DNA of 64,000 nucleotides from an uncultured Bdellovibrionales bacterium (GCA_937903155.1 CALCZU010000132.1:1-64000), one strand, 5' to 3'; shown: positions 44,332 through 53,368, counted from the stretch's first letter. A program made the numbers and translations. Notes: generated by a model not told the origin, from the letters alone.

Positions 44332-45149
44332 CTTTCGGTCCCTCTTAAATCAGAGACGGGAATGAGTTGTACATTTAAGTTGTACACTTCGGTCCGTTCT
44401 CCAGTTTCTAGAACTCTTGCCAAGTATCTTCGAAAGTTTTGTATGAGCTCTTTTGCGATTTGAATCTTTTTAGGATCAATCGCCATCGTGATTGAAGTTA
44501 TATCAGAATCCTTTACGGAGACTTCGTCAAGCGCCGAGATCGCCTGTTCTAAGCTTTGTCGATGCGATTCTCTTAGCGCAGCGCAAGGAGTATTACTCGT
44601 CGTGGCAACCCCATTTTGTGCTGGACGTAACTTTTTACCTTCGCTCACAATAAAACCCATTCGGATCAGTCTATCGACGGCTTCTTTCACTTCGCGAACC
44701 GTAATCTTAAGTCGAGACGCCATCCATTTCGGATCATTTTTAAAATCATCGGTTTCGATCAGACTGAGAAGCGCAAAATGATACCAGTCCGCAACGATAG
44801 CGAACTGATCGAACGAAATCTGTTTGTAGTCCGAATGGTGCTTTCCTAAATTTTCTCCTTCTTTAATCACGGTTGCGGAATCTTCTTGCTCGACAATCAA
44901 AGAGAGAAACGCTTTTTTCTCTTCTTCGGAAAATCCCAATCTATCGGCGATACGGATCCCCATTTTTGTGGTGAGGGTTCGTTTGCGCGCAATGATTTCA
45001 GAAAGCGGACCGGCCGGAACTTGCAAATTACGAGCGAATGCGCGCAGCGAATAGGAATGATTGCGATTACGGCGTGTTTGAAACTCTTTGGTGAGCCACG
45101 AGATGGGATCTTTTTCCCGTCGATGATTTTCGTTTTCGTGTTGGGACAT
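44328..45149 (-). CDS. TIGR02147 family regulator-like protein
   Basis: A 273-residue protein of the TIGR02147/DUF4423 family, abundant in Fibrobacteres and Bdellovibrionota. It has a helix-turn-helix-like N-terminal part (YSLRAFARNLQVPAGPLSEIIARKRTLTTKMGIRIADRLGF), the middle FDQFAIVADWYHFALLSLIETDDFKNDPKWMASRLK block and VREVKEAVDRLIRMGFI winged helix, then a C-terminal SVTMAIDPKKI-like domain. Probably a transcriptional regulator. It is coupled (four-base overlap) to the secreted-protein gene downstream, a pairing typical of this family. A GGAACA-AAG-TGTTCC dyad lies 51 bases upstream. Confidence 0.88.
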   Translation of the reverse strand: MSQHENENHRREKDPISWLTKEFQTRRNRNHSYSLRAFARNLQVPAGPLSEIIARKRTLTTKMGIRIADRLGFSEEEKKAFLSLIVEQEDSATVIKEGENLGKHHSDYKQISFDQFAIVADWYHFALLSLIETDDFKNDPKWMASRLKITVREVKEAVDRLIRMGFIVSEGKKLRPAQNGVATTSNTPCAALRESHRQSLEQAISALDEVSVKDSDITSITMAIDPKKIQIAKELIQNFRRYLARVLETGERTEVYNLNVQLIPVSDLRGTER

Positions 45150-45199
45150 TAGGATAATGAAATTTCACTAAATAAAGGGGGGGTTGTCGAGCACAAATT

Positions 45200-45214
45200 G
45201 GAACAAAGTGTTCC
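45200..45214. promoter_or_regulatory. Small dyad in the divergent promoter region
   Basis: GGAACA-AAG-TGTTCC, with a further AAGGAACG at 45223-45230, lies between the TIGR02147 gene and the divergent secreted-protein gene. Autoregulation by the TIGR02147 protein is a guess. Confidence 0.3.
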
Positions 45215-45294
45215 TTTCTGCTAAGGAACGATTGCGGGAATAAAACAACCAGCGTTTGATACTCAAATGAAACCTCAAGGTGTGGAGATCGGAA

Positions 45295-45936
45295 ATGGAT
45301 AAAGTGATGAAAAAGTTTTGTTGCGTTATGATTTTTGCTGCGTGCATCAGACTGACTGCGGATCCTATCGAGTATTGTCAGAAATCTGAGTTTCAATTTT
45401 TTAACGCTTATGCTTCCACAGTCATCAATCCATCCCAGTGGAATGAAGCAAGCCAAGCCACTATTTTATTCGGGGCAAAACCGATTTACTCCGAAGGATC
45501 TAGTTTTCGAAAAGAACTTTATCTCGTGAAATTTACTTTCCACTCCAAAAAAGATGGAGAACTCACTTTAAAAGGAGAAATCAAACAGGTCGACGCCCCG
45601 AATCCCGAAAAGTCGAGCAGAGAGTGTTGGAAGACGGCCCTCTATTTTGTTTATAACTTAAACGACCACAACGCTTATCCCGAAATTTACACTTCTGATT
45701 TTGTGCATGTTCCGATGCTGAACGACAATTTGGTTTTTAAATCCTGCTCGGTCCTGTCTCGAGAAAAATTGCCGCCTTCTCAAAATGAAATTGTTTCGGG
45801 CATTACGTCCGAGGGGGATGAGTATCGATTTTTAATGACCTATGCGCGGCCTGAATCCTTATTGAAGGCCTACGAAGGTCAACGCACCAAGAATGCGAAA
45901 ACAGTCTTCTTTGAAACCATCGGCCTTAAAAACTGA
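45295..45936 (+). CDS. Secreted protein of unknown function
   Basis: A 213-residue exported protein: signal peptide MDKVMKKFCCVMIFAACIRLTA, mature start near DPIEYCQ. Four Cys in the mature part (IEYCQ, SRECWKT, KSCSV) suggest disulfides. Beta-prone strands alternate (LYLVKFTFHS, ELTLKGEIKQV, ALYFVYNLND). The ATG at 45295 has GGAG eight bases upstream; a GTG 15 bases earlier overlaps that site. No family is recognised. Divergent from the TIGR02147 gene. Confidence 0.65.
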   Translation: MDKVMKKFCCVMIFAACIRLTADPIEYCQKSEFQFFNAYASTVINPSQWNEASQATILFGAKPIYSEGSSFRKELYLVKFTFHSKKDGELTLKGEIKQVDAPNPEKSSRECWKTALYFVYNLNDHNAYPEIYTSDFVHVPMLNDNLVFKSCSVLSREKLPPSQNEIVSGITSEGDEYRFLMTYARPESLLKAYEGQRTKNAKTVFFETIGLKN

Positions 45937-45969
45937 TGGTTTCAGAAAAATCCCCAATCACCCCCAAAA

Positions 45970-46002
45970 ATTTGAGGGGGGAACTGCCTTCCCCCCTCAA
46001 AT
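45970..46002 (+). terminator. Strong hairpin after the secreted-protein gene
   Basis: ATTTGAGGGGGGAA, loop CTGCC, TTCCCCCCTCAAAT: a perfect 14-base-pair stem 33 bases after the stop. No T run follows at once on the plus strand (the minus strand has TTTTT), so it may be a weak terminator or a boundary element before the tRNA promoter. Confidence 0.55.
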
Positions 46003-46034
46003 CAATCCTACCGAAAACCGATTTTTAGAGAAAT

Positions 46035-46063
46035 TTGACTGGAAGCTCTCCACGCTATATGAC
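46035..46063 (+). promoter_or_regulatory. tRNA-Val promoter
   Basis: TTGACT (46035-46040), 17 bases, TATGAC (46058-46063). The predicted start is about ten bases before the tRNA 5' end. Confidence 0.5.
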
Positions 46064-46080
46064 TCACGCATCTTAGTTAA

Positions 46081-46154
46081 GGGTGTTTAGCTCAGTTGGT
46101 TAGAGCACCTCGCTTACACCGAGGGGGTCCACGGTTCGAGTCCGTGAATACCCA
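46081..46154 (+). tRNA. tRNA-Val (anticodon TAC)
   Basis: A 74-base cloverleaf is complete: acceptor GGGTGTT/AATACCC with one G-T pair, D arm GCTC-AGTTGGTTA-GAGC, anticodon arm CCTCG-CTTACAC-CGAGG giving TAC, variable GGGTC, T arm CACGG-TTCGAGT-CCGTG, discriminator A. CCA is not encoded. It reads GTA and other Val codons by wobble. The following gene starts 48 bases later. Confidence 0.96.
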
Positions 46155-46190
46155 AACTTTTCCGCCGCCACGAATCAGTGAACATTTTGC

Positions 46191-46196
46191 TATAAT
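46191..46196 (+). promoter_or_regulatory. Extended -10 promoter of a leaderless gene
   Basis: TGC-TATAAT is an extended -10 box (TGnTATAAT) ending six bases before the ATG at 46203. No Shine-Dalgarno sequence lies between. Confidence 0.55.
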
Positions 46197-46202
46197 AGAC
46201 GA

Positions 46203-47297
46203 ATGCCTATCAGAGCATTTCTCTTCCTCGCCCTTACCTTTTCCATTTCACTACAGGCGACCCCCTGGGGTTATTGCAAAAGAGTTTTTCATACGATGAC
46301 TCGGGGGCGGTTCCAAACGAAGATAGGTTTTTCAGAAAGATCTGAACGGTGGCTTGGGTCGGGGACCCATCCGTTAGACGTAGTCTTCTATCGCGCTTAT
46401 GACGGCTATCGGGAAGTCTTTGAAGACGTTTATAAAAATGAGGTAGATGCCCTCACAAAAGACGACCTCTATATCGATGTGGGATGCGGATTGGGACTCG
46501 CCCCCCTCGAAGTGGCAAAGAAAAACGTGAATACCGTCGGGATCACTCATATCGATTATTGGAAAGAAGTGGAAAAGCTTAAAAAACTTGGGCCCGCGGA
46601 TCTGGATTTTCAAATGACTGATGGAGACACAAGAAAAACTCTCGTTACTCGTATCGGCGACGTCTCTCTGCATTCGATCTACTCGCTTAATAAATTAGTA
46701 AAGGGTCCTCTCGAGGCGAATTATTATGTAAACGGCACTCAGGAAATTGTAGCGCCGAAATCAGGAGGAGTTTACAGCCCCGGTGCCACCGCAAAAGCCA
46801 TCCATACCTTAGCAGACAAGGTGGCCGAACTGAAACGGAATGCCCCTGCAGAGTTTAGGTTGACTGTGGGTGACACTCGCACTGAGCTCGCAAAGCACGC
46901 CGGAAAAGCGAAGTTAATTTCTGACCTTTATGGTGATTACCAATACGACTTCGATCCGGCATCTTTAATCTCCGCCTATGGCAGTGCACTTGCACCCAAT
47001 GGAAAAGCACTCGTGTTAGCGCAGGCGCGAACCGCTTGGGAGGGTTTAAAAGGCGGACCTTCGGTCAAAACAAAGACGGGAGACCAAATCTCCCTACATG
47101 AATATCTCGCAAGCAAGTACCCGCAAAATTTTTCAACAGAAACAATCGATATCATGGGTGGGTTTAAAACCATCCTCACCCTTAAAAAAGGCGCGGACGG
47201 AAAGTTTCCTGAGTTCAATCTTAAAAAGGTCTCAAGCTCGAAGCCGAAAGACACCCTCTACGATACTTCCCGCTACATCCTCTACGAAGAAGGCTAA
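46203..47297 (+). CDS. Methyltransferase-like protein with a signal peptide
   Basis: A 364-residue protein with a clear N-terminal signal peptide (PIRAFLFLALTFSISLQA). After it lies a Rossmann-type domain with the SAM-binding motif I LYIDVGCGLGLAPLEVAKK (Asp92, Gly94, Gly96, Gly98) and an Asp/Tyr motif later (HIDYWKEVEKL). SAM is not known in the periplasm, so an exported methyltransferase would need to act in another cell or be a repurposed fold. Motif IV is not obvious; the later KSGGVYSPGATAKAIHTLADKV is a plausible helix region. The gene is preceded by an extended -10 box six bases from the ATG. It converges on the DEAH helicase gene. Confidence 0.7.
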   Translation: MPIRAFLFLALTFSISLQATPWGYCKRVFHTMTRGRFQTKIGFSERSERWLGSGTHPLDVVFYRAYDGYREVFEDVYKNEVDALTKDDLYIDVGCGLGLAPLEVAKKNVNTVGITHIDYWKEVEKLKKLGPADLDFQMTDGDTRKTLVTRIGDVSLHSIYSLNKLVKGPLEANYYVNGTQEIVAPKSGGVYSPGATAKAIHTLADKVAELKRNAPAEFRLTVGDTRTELAKHAGKAKLISDLYGDYQYDFDPASLISAYGSALAPNGKALVLAQARTAWEGLKGGPSVKTKTGDQISLHEYLASKYPQNFSTETIDIMGGFKTILTLKKGADGKFPEFNLKKVSSSKPKDTLYDTSRYILYEEG

Positions 47298-47311
47298 AAG
47301 ATCCGGCCTCC

Positions 47312-50300
47312 CTATTTTTTAAACGGAGCTAAGAGAGGTTCGTAGTCATTGGATTCGCTGAAACGGGTGTCTGGGAGTGCGATTCCTTTTAGGTTTGCGT
47401 AGAGTTCGATGACTCGGACGATTTGATTTGCGCTGTGGGGTGACTTTGCATCGATTGCGTTTGTGAGAAGTTCTTTAGAGGGAGGAGCGTTGCCGAAAAT
47501 GAGTTGCATTCGTTCATCCCACTTTGTTTGTTGTTCTGGAGAAAGGGCGGCTCTCATTCCTGAGGTCACGAGTGCAAAATCATCCTGGGCTTTGAATACG
47601 GTTTTGATTTCTTGAAGAAGATTCCTGTATCTTCCGTAAGTTTCTGGCGTAATCCAATTCTTTCGGAGAAACGCTTTATAAAGGATATCGGCTCTCTTTT
47701 CTCCGAGTTTTTTCCCACCGACACCGAGATCAAAACCTTTGAGCTGAGCGTAGTAGTCGAGCATTTCTATGATCTGAATCGAGGTCGGTTGGTCGGCGAC
47801 AGAATTTGATTTAAAAATGTCTTTTATCTTGAGATCCCACTGGTCGCCGACAGAATCATCGAGCGAGTTCCTTAGTTCCGCTAAATAGTTTGAAAAATCA
47901 TCTGATTTGAAAGTTTTTTGTAACCGCTCTAAAAATGGAATGTATTCAGGGAATAGATTTCGCTTGATAGGAGACGCTGCCTTCCTCGGAGCTTCTACTA
48001 CGGGCACCGCAGGGAGGTCTGGTTCTAAATCTGGTTTGAAGGACTTTAGGAAAGTCGTAAATTTTTTAGCATCTTTAAAATCCTCTTTCGAAAGCGGGGA
48101 ACCTCTCAATTGGGAATAAAATTCCATTAGAGTTAGAATGCGATTCGCATGATTTGCATTCTGATGAAAAAGAGTCGTTGTGAGTAAAGCGGGTGGCGGC
48201 CCGCTGGCAAAAATACGATCAATCTCTTGATCGAGTTTAACGAGATCTTCTTTTTGAAGATAACTTTTCATGCCTGCAATCACCTTGCTAAACTGATTAC
48301 TCGCAGTGAAAGTTTTTTGTAGAGTCTCTAAAAAAGGACGGTATTCGTGGAAGTTTTCGCTGGTAACGACTTGTTCTACGATCCCAAAAGAGTGAAAAAG
48401 CTTGAGGAATGTTTTTGGTTTTTCCAGATCTCCCGCAGTAACGGAAAGGCCTTTTAATTTTGCATAAAGAAGGGCCAGCTTTACAAGTTTATTAGCCTTC
48501 GGAGTCGACCGATCTCTAACCATTCCTGTGAAGAAACTCTTCGAGGGTTTCTTTTTTTCAAAAATCTCAAGGACGCCCTCATCCCATTCCTCGTGCGTTG
48601 AAAGATCCAGATCCTTTTTAAAGGCCGTAGTTACCTTTAAAAAATTGTCACCTGGTTCAAACGTTTCTCCTAATTGTTCTAGAAATGGAATATACGCGGA
48701 AAAATTTTCAGAATGGACGGGCGTTGAGTCAGCAACTCCATACTGATCCAAGAATTCATCCAGCTTATTCGGTTTTCTGAGCTCAGATGGGCTCAGTCGA
48801 AGTCCCTTCAATCGTGCGACTTCTGCAAGAAATCTTAAGACTTTATCGGCATTCGCGTCGGATTTGCTATAGATCGTGGTATTTAGAATAAAATTCGAAG
48901 GACCCGAAGGGCCAAAAATTTCTTTTGTTTTTAAATAATAAACTATTTGCTCGGAAGGAGAAAGCTGGTCTCTGAAATGGGAAATCACTTTCGAGAAGTC
49001 GACTTGCGCTTTCAGATTATCCGATAGTTTTTTGATCAAAGGCAAAAAGGTATCAAAATTGGATTTTGTGACAATCGCTTCTTTCGACCCCAAAGTTTTT
49101 AGGAATTTATTGTACTCTTTTGTTTGATGTAGATTGTCCGGCGAGACTTTGACCCCGGCAAGCTTTCCGTAAAGCTCGAGGACTTTCAATATCCTGTCTG
49201 CATGGTTCAATGACTTCCTCTGGAGTAGAGTCGTGAAAAGGACAGGTAGTGGGCCGTTTTCGCCGAAAATTTCTTTAATTCCCTTCTCCCAGTTTTCATG
49301 TAGTCCGGGACCAATGTTTTTTTTGAGGGCCTCGAGAAATCTACTAAAATCTACGGATGCTTTAAACAGAGTCTGAAGTTTTTTGAAAAACTTTAGATAA
49401 CCTTCAATATTATCCGGATTCGCATATCCGCCTTCTTTCGAAGGCGCGTTCCAAAAATCGATCCGCCCTGCCTCACGAATCAATGCGATATAGTCTTCTA
49501 GAGCAATCACAGGATGATGATCTTCTTTTTTCCGTTTAGACTTCCCTGCAGTGCCTTTTCGTTCGATATCGTCCATACGCTTTGCAAGCGCTTCGTGATC
49601 CAGAGATTGAGCTAAGTAAATTTCCACATCTCGCTTGCCAGGCGCGGTTCTGACTACGCGCCCAAATCTCTGAGTGAGCGAGAAAGGATTGGGATCGTCC
49701 CGCAGATCGACGAGACACGAGGCTATCGGAAGATCGACGGCTTCATTCAGTCTATCGACAGAAACTAAAACATGAATTTCACCTTTATTATACCGTTCTA
49801 AAATCTCTGTGACTGGAGTGACAACGAGTTGCCCGTCTTTGTTTTCGACATAGCCTTCATAATCCGAAGTGTAGACAGCGACTTTTCTACCGTGGGGAGT
49901 GAGTTGTCTTGAGAGATATTCGGTCAACCTCAGCGCTTCTTTTTGGGAGTTGACTGAAAACAGACTTGGACGGCTCAAAAGAGAATCGCGAGTTTGCTCG
50001 AATAAAGAAGCATAGTGCTGGTCGAGAAGCTCTGCTCTTTGTCCGCGGTCGACTGGAGTATAAATCGGATCTCCTTCTTTCAGTGCGAAAACCAAAGGTC
50101 GCACTTTCTCAAAGCCTACTAAGTCGCCATTTGCAAAGGCCGCCTCAAGTTGCTTCATCACGTCGCCCGGAGAGCGATCCGCAGCTCCCCGCTTCTCTAA
50201 CCATGCTTCAGGCGTATCGAGGTAAGTGTAAAACCCTCGGCCTCCCGCCATTCTTTGAACACGGCTATCCGGGGTGGCCGTGATCAAAAGGGCCGAAGCT

Positions 50301-51388
50301 TCGGGATTCTCTTTTAAAGTTTCATCAAAAATTTTTCCGATTTGTAATGCGCCTGCATGGTGAGCTTCATCGTAGATCCAGTATTTTAAAATGGATCTTA
50401 AGTGTTGGACATTTTTGGGATCTGGCAAAAATTCAGGTTCTTCATTTTCGTTCGTAACCTTTTCTCCTTTAATTCGCGAACGTAATGAGGATGCAGTGGT
50501 GACAAGAATCACGGGCTCGTTCCCGCTCTCAACAAGTGCTTCAAGCTCTTCAAAAGTCTTTGCATCGGCGTTGCGTTTTCCACCGTCTCCCCATTCAACC
50601 AGCTTGATTCCGATAGGAGGTTCTCCCTCAATTCCACTTTGAATTTTTTTTACCTCTTTTGTCAGTTGGGAGACGGTATTTGTTTGATCGCTTAGGACGA
50701 TATATAAACCCTTCCCTTTTGTCTTAAGACGGTCTCGTAAAAGGGCACGAACGATTTCGGATTTTCCCGTGCCCGTTGGGGATACCGCGAGAAAAACCTG
50801 GTCCTCTGCATTTTTATCTTTATCAAATTTTTTAAGAAGCGTTTGTCCGAGGTCAATCACTTCATTTTGAATCTCGCGGTGAACGAGTGCAGGTTCCCCC
50901 AAAGCTTTTCGCTCTGCCTGATGAGGTCCATTGGGATCCACGAGAAAAGGATAGAGTGGATGACCTAAAAATGTATTTCGAATCAGCCCCGTTCGATTAG
51001 GGAATTTACTCCAATCAAACTCGTGAGGAATTTCTAACGTTCTAAGTTTCGCATCGATGTTGACCATGCGAGGAGTAGTAACTCCCTCTACAAATCGAAT
51101 CTCAACCGCAAATCCCTCTGGCGAAGTACTTCTCAAATGCCCTTCAGAAGTTCGCTCCCACCTCGGAGTTTTTTTCGATCCCACAATGGCTCTTCCACCT
51201 AATTCCGGAAGCAGGTTTTCAAGAAACCGAACTTCATCGGCACTCATCGCCAGCCGCTTTTTTTGAAGCGCAAACTCCGCAAAAACTTTCGCACAAGGGG
51301 TAGAAAAAAGCGGCTGGCGCGCGTTGCCCACAGAACAGGCAAAAAGAAGCCCTAAAATGAAAACAAAATTTAAAATGGGGTGAGACAC
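47312..51388 (-). CDS. DEAH-type superfamily 2 helicase with signal peptide and six C-terminal repeats
   Basis: A 1358-residue protein. Residues 1-24 (PILNFVFILGLLFACSVGNA) form a signal peptide; the LFAC at 15-18 could also be a lipobox. Helicase domain about 150-610: Walker A SPTGTGKS (203-210), DEAH 340-343 followed by HAG, motif III ITATPDS (369-375), motif VI QRFGRVVR (573-580), all intact. From about 660 to the end, six repeats of 105-120 residues follow, each with a DF..V/L pattern, a W/IF segment and an AN.IL.LxELYA.LKG helix; repeat starts are near 660, 779, 898, 1018, 1146 and 1256. GTG start; no earlier start is in frame, and the next Met is residue 48. An exported ATP-dependent helicase is unusual. 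It may be an effector acting in another cell, but this is not shown. Confidence 0.85.
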   Translation of the reverse strand: MSHPILNFVFILGLLFACSVGNARQPLFSTPCAKVFAEFALQKKRLAMSADEVRFLENLLPELGGRAIVGSKKTPRWERTSEGHLRSTSPEGFAVEIRFVEGVTTPRMVNIDAKLRTLEIPHEFDWSKFPNRTGLIRNTFLGHPLYPFLVDPNGPHQAERKALGEPALVHREIQNEVIDLGQTLLKKFDKDKNAEDQVFLAVSPTGTGKSEIVRALLRDRLKTKGKGLYIVLSDQTNTVSQLTKEVKKIQSGIEGEPPIGIKLVEWGDGGKRNADAKTFEELEALVESGNEPVILVTTASSLRSRIKGEKVTNENEEPEFLPDPKNVQHLRSILKYWIYDEAHHAGALQIGKIFDETLKENPEASALLITATPDSRVQRMAGGRGFYTYLDTPEAWLEKRGAADRSPGDVMKQLEAAFANGDLVGFEKVRPLVFALKEGDPIYTPVDRGQRAELLDQHYASLFEQTRDSLLSRPSLFSVNSQKEALRLTEYLSRQLTPHGRKVAVYTSDYEGYVENKDGQLVVTPVTEILERYNKGEIHVLVSVDRLNEAVDLPIASCLVDLRDDPNPFSLTQRFGRVVRTAPGKRDVEIYLAQSLDHEALAKRMDDIERKGTAGKSKRKKEDHHPVIALEDYIALIREAGRIDFWNAPSKEGGYANPDNIEGYLKFFKKLQTLFKASVDFSRFLEALKKNIGPGLHENWEKGIKEIFGENGPLPVLFTTLLQRKSLNHADRILKVLELYGKLAGVKVSPDNLHQTKEYNKFLKTLGSKEAIVTKSNFDTFLPLIKKLSDNLKAQVDFSKVISHFRDQLSPSEQIVYYLKTKEIFGPSGPSNFILNTTIYSKSDANADKVLRFLAEVARLKGLRLSPSELRKPNKLDEFLDQYGVADSTPVHSENFSAYIPFLEQLGETFEPGDNFLKVTTAFKKDLDLSTHEEWDEGVLEIFEKKKPSKSFFTGMVRDRSTPKANKLVKLALLYAKLKGLSVTAGDLEKPKTFLKLFHSFGIVEQVVTSENFHEYRPFLETLQKTFTASNQFSKVIAGMKSYLQKEDLVKLDQEIDRIFASGPPPALLTTTLFHQNANHANRILTLMEFYSQLRGSPLSKEDFKDAKKFTTFLKSFKPDLEPDLPAVPVVEAPRKAASPIKRNLFPEYIPFLERLQKTFKSDDFSNYLAELRNSLDDSVGDQWDLKIKDIFKSNSVADQPTSIQIIEMLDYYAQLKGFDLGVGGKKLGEKRADILYKAFLRKNWITPETYGRYRNLLQEIKTVFKAQDDFALVTSGMRAALSPEQQTKWDERMQLIFGNAPPSKELLTNAIDAKSPHSANQIVRVIELYANLKGIALPDTRFSESNDYEPLLAPFKK

Positions 51389-51553
51389 TCTTAATTTTTC
51401 GGTAAAGATTTCGAGCTACTTAACACGAAACCACCCCAAACATGCAGAATTTTCTCGCCTTGCATCAAGACAAGCTTTTAAAGGACAACACACACTTCCC
51501 ACCGGACAGAAACTGAATCGTGTAACTCTTTGTTATCTTTCGACTCTAGTCTC

Positions 51554-51979
51554 TTACGGTTGGAATGCGTTTTTTCTGGCGGGAAGATTTCTGACGTCGG
51601 GAAGGTCTTTGGAAAGAGAAATCGCTTTGGCACTTGCCCATTGCTTAGGGGCAGGAAGGTTTTTCATCCCCGCATCCATACTCGGAGGGGCCGTGCCCAT
51701 GACTCCTTGAGGAATTTCAAAACCGGGAGCTGTAGGAAAGTGCATTCCTAAATTCTGATCGGGACCGGCAATATTTCTTCCTGGAAAGGAGTTCGCTTTA
51801 ACTACGTGAGGATCCATCGGAGGAGGCAACTCTTTACCGACTTGGGGAAGAGGAATCTGTGGCAAAGCTGGAGACGAACTAATCTCTCGAATGCTTTTCT
51901 TAGAGAAGTGTTTTTTTACTTCAAGCCCCGTGACTACGACGAGCAAAATCACGACGGTGTATTTGATATTCGCGCTCAT
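51554..51979 (-). CDS. Small membrane-anchored protein of the pilin-like cluster
   Basis: A 141-residue protein with one N-terminal membrane helix (YTVVILLVVVTGLEV) and a Pro-rich outer part (ALPQIPLPQVGKELPPPMDP). No catalytic motif. It overlaps the upstream pilin-like gene by one base (TAA/ATG), so it is made with it. It may be an accessory subunit of a type IV pilus or secretion-like machine; this rests only on gene order. Confidence 0.6.
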   Translation of the reverse strand: MSANIKYTVVILLVVVTGLEVKKHFSKKSIREISSSPALPQIPLPQVGKELPPPMDPHVVKANSFPGRNIAGPDQNLGMHFPTAPGFEIPQGVMGTAPPSMDAGMKNLPAPKQWASAKAISLSKDLPDVRNLPARKNAFQP

Positions 51980-53199
51980 TAATAGGTCTTCTTGTGAAAC
52001 GTGATTTTAGCTTTGACGTAAGGATGCACTAAAAGACTGACTCGATAGGGGTCCGTGTAAGGCACGTTAATTGGCTTCACCGGGTTCGGGCAGTACTGAT
52101 GGGTGTAATTGAATACATAAGCCCATTGGTAGGGCTGCAAGACCGTCATCTGTCGACCATCGCCGAGGGCAAACCAGTTATAATATGGCCACGCAATTTG
52201 GCCCGTTAACCCAGTCCAGGTGTTATTGCTCAGAGAAGGTTGCTCCAAAAACATATCGGCCGTAAACGTCGTCACGTAATCGTAATACGTTTTGTGCTGC
52301 ATATTAAATGAGATCGTACAGCCCAATTCTCCACCGCAAATATCTTTAATGTCGATGTTCTCCACGCAACCCCAAGTACTTAAGTCCGGCGGGATAATGT
52401 CGTAGCTGACAGGGTACTCAGAAGTTTCCGAGAAACACCCCGCGACTTCTCTTGTTTGTGAATCGGCTAAAAGACCGACAAAGAAATCTTTCGAGTAAAC
52501 TTTTCGATTCATGAGATCGGATTTTGAGGAAGCTTCCAAATGCACCTTCGCAACGTACTTATCTAAATTTTGATTGTTGCGAGTGTCTTTTCCCGCGTTA
52601 GACAAACTATCGATTTGAAGTCGGTTGATTCGAAGCGTTCCACTCGCATATTCCCCTAACGCGGCGACGGTCGAAACTCCTGTCGTCACTACGGTTGAAG
52701 ACGATTGACCACTGACTGCCGTCGGAGAACGGTTATCCATCGTGCCTGAACCTTGGCTCGCACCGCCTGAACCGTCTGCGGAAGAAGGCACAGAATCCCC
52801 ACTCCCCACGGTGCTCGAACGATTTTCTACGGAAAGGGTTGTATTTTTAAGAGCGTCTGGAATCACTTCCTGAAGCGTTGTCACAGCCATCGCCCCTGGT
52901 AACTGAATCGCGCTGATGGCAAGTGGGAGTTTATTCAATTCGACTTTTAAAGGGAGGCCATTGTTCGCCATGCGCAATGTCTGACCGCAGGTCGTAGGAT
53001 TTGATAAAACGAGCTGCATTCCCATCACTAAATTTTGAAAATCTGATTTTGAATCAATTGCAGTTTGTGACTTAAACATCGAACCTAAAAGCTGAGAATG
53101 ATAAACCCCGACCAGTGCAATGAGCGAAGATGCAAGTAACACTTCTACTAACGTAAATCCTTTTTGATTTTTGCGAATCTTCATTTTGATTTTACCCAT
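51979..53199 (-). CDS. Type IV pilin-like (pseudopilin) protein with prepilin signal
   Basis: A 406-residue protein with the class III prepilin signal: RKNQKG then FTLVEVLLASSLIALVGVYHSQ, where prepilin peptidase cuts after Gly and the Glu at position 5 is present. The hydrophobic helix is followed by a large globular part (about 370 residues, Cys in CGQTL, CFSE, CVENIDIKDICGG, GCTIS, QYCPN) much bigger than a major pilin, so a minor pilin or adhesin-tipped pseudopilin is likely. A Ser/Gly-rich stretch (DSVPSSADGSGGASQGSG) makes a flexible linker. The start could also be the ATG five codons downstream. It is followed by a small membrane protein with a one-base overlap. Confidence 0.78.
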   Translation of the reverse strand: MGKIKMKIRKNQKGFTLVEVLLASSLIALVGVYHSQLLGSMFKSQTAIDSKSDFQNLVMGMQLVLSNPTTCGQTLRMANNGLPLKVELNKLPLAISAIQLPGAMAVTTLQEVIPDALKNTTLSVENRSSTVGSGDSVPSSADGSGGASQGSGTMDNRSPTAVSGQSSSTVVTTGVSTVAALGEYASGTLRINRLQIDSLSNAGKDTRNNQNLDKYVAKVHLEASSKSDLMNRKVYSKDFFVGLLADSQTREVAGCFSETSEYPVSYDIIPPDLSTWGCVENIDIKDICGGELGCTISFNMQHKTYYDYVTTFTADMFLEQPSLSNNTWTGLTGQIAWPYYNWFALGDGRQMTVLQPYQWAYVFNYTHQYCPNPVKPINVPYTDPYRVSLLVHPYVKAKITFHKKTY

Positions 53200-53311
53200 G
53201 TATAGTTATCGGCTGATTCTATAGATTAGCTGATATGAAGAAGGCTTCTCAACTGTAACGTTTTAGTCATTTTTTGTGCCTAGAATTATGTCCGTTCAGA
53301 CACAATGTAAA

Positions 53312-53345
53312 AAAGTCCCTATCTCCATTCGAAGATAGGGACTTT
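53312..53345 (-). terminator. Terminator for the coiled-coil envelope protein gene
   Basis: AAAGTCCCTATCT (53312-53324), loop CCATTCGA, AGATAGGGACTTT (53333-53345): a perfect 13-base-pair stem. On the minus strand it is followed by a T run (complement of the A run at 53309-53314). It lies 24 bases past the stop of the gene ending at 53369. Confidence 0.85.
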
Positions 53346-53368
53346 AAGAGCTATTATACGGATCCGGA

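Noticed and set aside
47312..51388. Starting the helicase at Met48 to make it cytosolic
   Set aside because: The GTG at 51388 opens a textbook signal peptide, which would not be expected by chance in an untranslated leader; the Met48 start has no better ribosome-binding site that I could see.
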